The position numbers were made by a program, and so were the translations under genes. Below, piece after piece: positions 62,801 through 64,000 of a DNA stretch of 64,000 nucleotides. How positions within the stretch are numbered: position 1 is the first letter of the stretch; every line of letters begins with the position of its first letter. The notes beneath the pieces are model-generated. The model saw nothing but the letters and a program-made list of their open reading frames with translations, was not told the origin of the DNA and did not search any database. Source of the stretch: JADCGM01 sp943368345. Its GTDB lineage: Bacteria > Pseudomonadota > Alphaproteobacteria > Sphingomonadales > Sphingomonadaceae. Location: positions 43,550-107,549 of the forward strand of contig CALRKY020000009.1 of assembly GCA_943368345.1 (NCBI GenBank), in the 5' to 3' direction.

Positions 62801-64000
62801 CCCGTCACCGTGATCGCCTTGCCCGTCCCGACATGCTTCGTCACAAAGCTGCCGGTCCCGGCCCCGCCCAGCGTCACCGTGTCGCCGCCGAACAGCCCAG
62901 CCAAAGCCGCCGTGCCCGTAAACGACGCCGTCGTCGTCCCGTCATAGGTCCGGTTCGTGCCCGTCAGACCGCCCACCGTCAGCGGCGCCGCCGTGATCGA
63001 ACCAATCGCCCCCATCGCCGTCGTCGGCAGAACATAGTTGCTGAACACCGCGCCGCCGGTCGCCGTGAAGTCGCCACCCGCCAAGGTCGCCGTGACCGTC
63101 TTGCCTGTCCCAACAGCCTTCGTGTCATACGTGCCCGAGGTCTGCGTGACCGTCGCACCCTCACCACCAACAAAGCCCGTGATGCTGTAATTGCCGCTCA
63201 CCAGCGACGCACCCGTCGTCGCATTATACTGCTTCGTCGTCGTGCCAATCAGAGAAGCCGTCAGCGTAGCTGCGGTGATATTGGCGGCAAGACCGGTGGG
63301 TTGACCGGCGATGACATAGTTGGCGACATCGGCCCCGCCCAGCGCATAGCCGGTCGCGGTGACCGTCTTGGCAGTCCCGGCGTTCTTGTCAGCAAAACTG
63401 CCGGTGCCGGTCGTCAGCGTCACCGTGTCTCCGACGATCACGCCCGCTGCCACCGAACCGCCCGACAGCGTTGCAGCTGTCGTCCCGTCATAGACCTTGT
63501 TGCCAGCGGTAACGCCTGCAACCGTCAGCGACTTCGCATTGATCGTGCCCAGTGCCGTGGCACTGCTGACACTATAGTTGTTGCCGCCATTGCCGTCGCT
63601 GACCGTGAACGCGCCAACCGTCAGCGTCCGGCCATTGAGGCTGCTCGCATCCTTCAGGTTGAACGTCTGGCTCAGCGCCGTGGTCGTATCCCCGCCAACC
63701 AGCCCAACCGCCGTCACCGTCTGTGCCGAGGCCGTCGTCCGGTCATAAATCTTGGTGTCGCTGACCGCATTCACCGTCAGCGTGGCAGCCGTCACATTCG
63801 CGGTCAGGCCCACCGGCTGGGTGAAGCTGTAGTTGCCCGCATCCGCGCCCGAGATCGACAGGCCCGTCACCGTGATCGCCTTGCCCGTCCCGACATGCTT
63901 CGTCACAAAGCTGCCGGTCCCGGCCCCGCCCAGCGTCACCGTGTCGCCGCCGAACAGCCCAGCCAAAGCCGCCGTGCCCGTAAACGACGCCGTCGTCGTC
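56863..64000 (-). CDS. Giant TpsA exoprotein 2, N-terminus beyond the window
   Basis: At least 2378 residues are encoded, and the frame is open to the right edge. The visible part starts inside YDG domains (KVYDGTTAATLSGGSV) and continues through an MBG array to a C-terminus like that of TpsA1 (VAPGTSGGSISATGLN, then DSNKTFSVFIEVAL and SSFDPVPANDA). The signal peptide and TPS domain must lie outside. The partner transporter gene follows after 17 bp. The repeats are Thr/Ala/Gly/Asn-rich with almost no Cys, as expected of secreted fibrous adhesins. Confidence 0.88.
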   Translation of the reverse strand, partial: TTTASFTGTAALAGLFGGDTVTLGGAGTGSFVTKHVGTGKAITVTGLSISGADAGNYSFTQPVGLTANVTAATLTVNAVSDTKIYDRTTASAQTVTAVGLVGGDTTTALSQTFNLKDASSLNGRTLTVGAFTVSDGNGGNNYSVSSATALGTINAKSLTVAGVTAGNKVYDGTTAATLSGGSVAAGVIVGDTVTLTTGTGSFADKNAGTAKTVTATGYALGGADVANYVIAGQPTGLAANITAATLTASLIGTTTKQYNATTGASLVSGNYSITGFVGGEGATVTQTSGTYDTKAVGTGKTVTATLAGGDFTATGGAVFSNYVLPTTAMGAIGSITAAPLTVGGLTGTNRTYDGTTTASFTGTAALAGLFGGDTVTLGGAGTGSFVTKHVGTGKAITVTGFTATGGDAGNYSFTQPTGLTANVTAATLTVNAVSDTKIYDRTTASAQTVTAVGLVGGDTTTALSQTFNLKDASSLNGRTLTVGAFTVSDGNGGNNYSVSSNTATGTINAKTLTVAGVTAGNKVYDGTTAATLSGGSVAAGVIAGDTVTLTTGTGTFADKNAGTAKTVTATGYALGGADNSNYVIAQPTGLTANITAATLTVSGDNKAKTFGAADPALTFTATGFQSTDTAGNSLTGALTRAAGENAGAYAITLGTLASTGNYTLAFTPGTFTINPAQLGFSINYAVANTTNVYGTTPTVGTVTLTGVQGADIVTPVISVTNAQNAPVVLAATTGVGTYTASVTGLTGANAGNYVLSGTGNTNGLITVTRAPLVLTLNSMNKVYGSADPTLGFGVTGLVNGETVAVAVTGAPVRAAGENVSNYAIAQGTLAATSNYSIGTVNGGTLSITPATLNVTGAGQKTFGQGDPALTVTATGFQFADTAGTVLSGALTRAAGENVGTYAIQQGTLAANPNYNLVFAPGTFTINPAGLGLSITYSVANTTNVYGALPTVGTVTLTGVQGNDIVTPVITVRNNLNETVTLANTTGVGTYTAVVTSLAGAQAGNYVLTNTGSTAGLITITPAPLVITLASASKVYGNNDPVLGFTVGGLVNGESVATALTGAPTRTAGQNAGTYAINSGTLAATANYSVGSVNAGTLTITRAPLSVSGSGQKVFGQPDPVLTVSATGFKFTDTAATVLTGALSRATGENAGNYTVSLGTLAANGNYNINFTPGTFVINPATAGLSINYTIADTTNTYGLLPTVGAVTLTGVQGNDIVTPVIRVTNAQNNVVTLATTTGVGVYTATVASLAGANAGNYTLAADNNISGLITVTPAPLTISLASLTKVYGDADPTFTFGVTGLVNGETVATALTGAASRTSGQNAGSYAISRGTLAATPNYTVAGVTGGTLTISKATLTVTANNATKTFGDTDPSLTTSVSGFKFSDTANTVLSGAVARAVGENAGVYAITQGTLAANANYNLAFQTANFTIVPQGVGISVTFSVANTTNVYGVLPTVGTVTLTGLQNGAAVAPVLAVRNAQNEAVTLATTTGVGVYTSSVTGLTGADAGNYVLTNTGSSTGLITVTPAPLTITLNAANKVYGNADPTLAFTVGGLVNGETATAALTGAPTRTAGENVGTYAVGQGTLAATSNYAITTVGGSSLSITPATLTVNASAVSTTYGQADPTLTVTATGLKFTDTAASVLTGALSRAAGSNAGTYAITQGTLAANSNYVLAFTGNNLTINRAPLTVTLASASKVYGNTDPTLGFTVGGLANGDTVAAALTGAPSRTAGENAGSYTIGAGTLAATSNYELTTIGSSSLTITPATLTVSGSGTKIFGQADPVLTVAATGFKFTDTAASVLTGALSRAAGENVGTYAIAAGTLAANPNYAISFVPSSFVINPATVTLSYVVGNTTNVYGVVPTIGTTVLTGVRAGDVIAPVYTVTNAQNQAITLAANTGVGRYTAAVTGLSGAAAGNYILASSGNVNGTITITPATLTLTPLTAQKIYGSADPTLAFAAAGLVGGDTAAILSGALGRTAGENAGLYDFTVGTANAGANYVIALSPTAGQFTIDRKAISFSVANSSSVFGTVAVPGAVTFNGLLPNDVIAGTIVVRNAQNQAITLAAGTGVGGYGVSLSGLTGAAAGNYVLAATGNTPGVLTINKATLNLVVANNSKEFGAPNPAFGFTATGFVAGDTAATLVGSSPADAGSNRLALTTDAGTTAPAGVYAIVVTGQLANYNVNATPGTLTVAQQVMPEVPVAPGTSGGSISATGLNVTGSNASLSALVSNPGSSAAAVDPQSAGITSGTGTPAGVAQGVASTTPTGGGTESAAATDGPGAGGVILDHQDSNKTFSVFIEVALSPVDQASALVLNRNGATDLQVGGAGGADLVATSSFDPVPANDAGALARSGVPANQDGDETRRRVVAGGQPTSGRR
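57400..62200 (-). repeat. 252-codon higher-order MBG repeat array in tpsA2
   Basis: Three MBG subtypes alternate in order: A (KTFGQADP, then ANPNYNLVFAPGTFTINPA), B (SVANTTNVYG, then TGVGTYTASVTGL) and C (KVYGNNDP, then GLVNGE). The B-type marker (CCATAGACATTGGTGGTGTT and variants on the + strand) occurs at 61919, 61163, 60407, 59648 and 58421. Offsets are 756, 756, 759 and then 1227 bp; in the last interval one B unit is missing. Degenerate units follow toward the C-terminus. Confidence 0.85.
62202..64000 (-). repeat. Near-identical ~1.06-kb direct repeat of YDG domains in tpsA2
   Basis: A block of about 1060 bp starting at GTCAGCGTAG (62201) is repeated from 63260 and continues past the edge. 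Internal markers are 1062 bp apart, for example GCCGCCATTGCCGTCGC at 62521 and 63583. Long stretches of about 90 bases look identical between copies. The second copy is incomplete in the window, so the true copy number is unknown. Confidence 0.85.

Noticed and set aside
57400..64000. A repeat array that could be read as CRISPR or satellite DNA
   Set aside because: Repeats are hundreds of bases long, in frame, and encode MBG/YDG domains; there are no short spacers or cas genes.

Overview
The window looks like chromosomal DNA of a sphingomonad-type alphaproteobacterium. It is GC-rich and has three TonB-dependent receptors whose N-termini resemble those of sphingomonads, a HapK/REDY-like protein and DUF1838, and giant MBG-repeat two-partner-secretion exoproteins. 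The genus cannot be fixed from sequence alone. I saw no rRNA, tRNA, CRISPR array, insertion sequence or phage gene. No gene-free stretch exceeds 300 bases; the longest, 1071-1314, is a regulatory region.

Region 1 (1-25.3 kb) appears to be one catabolic regulon. A long plus-strand operon (1315-15655) encodes a CitE-type lyase, a MaoC hydratase, an acyl-CoA dehydrogenase, two CaiB/BaiF CoA-transferases, two MmgE/PrpD proteins, a PaaK-type ligase, an amidase, a HapK-like protein, an SDR, a PuuE/imidase-like deacetylase-fold hydrolase, a crotonase lacking the usual glutamates and a double VOC protein. It is interrupted only by a convergent GntR/HutC regulator at 6151-6903. Facing it are a truncated MFS transporter (1-1070), a minus-strand operon (15663-18673: quinone-oxidoreductase-like protein, DUF1330, DUF1838 and an exported orphan), and two TonB receptors accompanied by a CopD-like membrane protein and a cytochrome b561. 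Five copies of the inverted repeat TTGTCYGGACAA lie in the promoters of all these units and nowhere else that I could find. They fit the HutC-family operator pattern. The enzyme set suggests a carboxylic acid, possibly released from a cyclic imide or amide, that is activated to CoA and cleaved like itaconate or mesaconate.

Region 2 (25.3-33.2 kb) is a galactoside module: intracellular GH42 beta-galactosidase and GH36 alpha-galactosidase transcribed divergently from a sodium:solute symporter, galT and galK. It ends in a strong hairpin terminator.

Region 3 (33.2-41.3 kb) holds a TonB receptor, a Gfo/Idh/MocA protein, a LacI regulator with two matching operators (GACAACGTTGTC-like), an aldo/keto reductase, an SsuD-like flavin monooxygenase and an MFS transporter. 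This matches the gene content of sulfo-SMO sulfoquinovose catabolism, with the Gfo/Idh protein as a possible NAD-dependent sulfoquinovosidase. Together with region 2 it suggests a locus for the sugar headgroups of plant thylakoid lipids (galactosyl- and sulfoquinovosyl-glycerol). This is an inference, and it is the most interesting hypothesis in the window.

Region 4 (41.3-64 kb) contains an exported succinylglutamate-desuccinylase-like protein followed by two tandem two-partner-secretion systems on the minus strand (tpsA2-tpsB2-tpsA1-tpsB1). The exoproteins are built from MBG/YDG repeats with higher-order repeat units of 252 and about 354 residues. tpsA2 runs off the right edge.
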